From NCBI RefSeq assembly GCF_900258035.1, contig NZ_OGTP01000021.1, positions 1 to 64,000 on the forward strand: a stretch of 64,000 bases of DNA, read 5' to 3'. Shown piece after piece: positions 63,913 to 64,000 of this stretch (positions are counted from its first letter, which is position 1; the number at the start of each line of letters is the position of its first letter). The notes under the pieces were generated by a model. That model saw nothing but the letters and a program-made list of their open reading frames with translations. It did no database searches and was not told the DNA's origin. This DNA comes from Caballeronia novacaledonica (GTDB lineage: Bacteria; Pseudomonadota; Gammaproteobacteria; Burkholderiales; Burkholderiaceae). Both the position numbers and the translations under genes were made by a program.

Positions 63913-64000
63913 CGCGCGTTTCAGGGCGAAAGCCATGAACCATCAGGCCGCGCGCGGGCGTCACGATCCTCGCGCGGCTTTTTCGCGGGATCAGGCATGG

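Overview
This is a gene-dense, GC-rich (roughly two thirds G+C by eye) stretch of core bacterial chromosome. Gene order and protein sequences point to a betaproteobacterium of the Burkholderia / Paraburkholderia / Caballeronia group. The main reasons are the run rng-maf-rlmH-rsfS-nadD-hemF-purD-yebC-upp, dnaE beside an LPS-core glycosyltransferase block that ends in waaL-like and msbA genes, and the recC-recB-recD order. The genus is an inference. I see no tRNA, rRNA, insertion sequence, prophage, CRISPR array or integration site. Layout: 1-2090 holds trhO and gluQ (tRNA modification), divergent from dnaE. Positions 2091-12117 hold dnaE, a GT4 glycosyltransferase coupled to it, a convergent GT2 enzyme, and a heptosyltransferase-like / O-antigen-ligase-like / msbA series for LPS assembly. 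Positions 12244-20654 hold a small Cys/His-rich protein and a mostly minus-strand housekeeping block: RNase G, nucleotide-pool sanitation, 23S rRNA methylation, ribosome silencing, NAD, haem, purine synthesis and pyrimidine salvage. Positions 20869-24416 hold an atypical short-chain dehydrogenase, methylglyoxal synthase, quinone oxidoreductase and a KdpE-type regulator with no kdp genes near it. Positions 24516-33501 hold an MdtABC-like RND efflux operon and an IclR-family gene upstream. Positions 34008-42767 hold a DJ-1/PfpI protein, a lipoprotein, a YbiO-like mechanosensitive channel, a cysteine-dioxygenase-like gene divergent from a DecR/CyuR-like Lrp regulator, and a FUSC transporter. Positions 42964-52517 hold the full recCBD operon plus arfB. 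Positions 52565-58880 hold an EamA transporter, lactate permease, small envelope proteins and thiC with a TPP riboswitch. Positions 59397-63912 hold a second EamA transporter, a DUF4397 lipoprotein, an entericidin, an orphan NarX-type kinase and two DUF1328 membrane peptides. Most of the window is ordinary. The least explained parts are non-coding or very small: two plus-strand small-RNA candidates (about 7473-7552 and about 33711-33846) with strong intrinsic terminators; a terminator-tipped minus-strand unit at 39731-39984; a 42-residue membrane peptide behind a near-consensus sigma-54 promoter (55417-55627); an Lrp-type box before the DecR-like gene; paired inverted repeats in the RND operon leader; and low-complexity insertions in an RND pump and a FUSC protein. 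All of these are inferences from reading the sequence and none was tested by search or folding.
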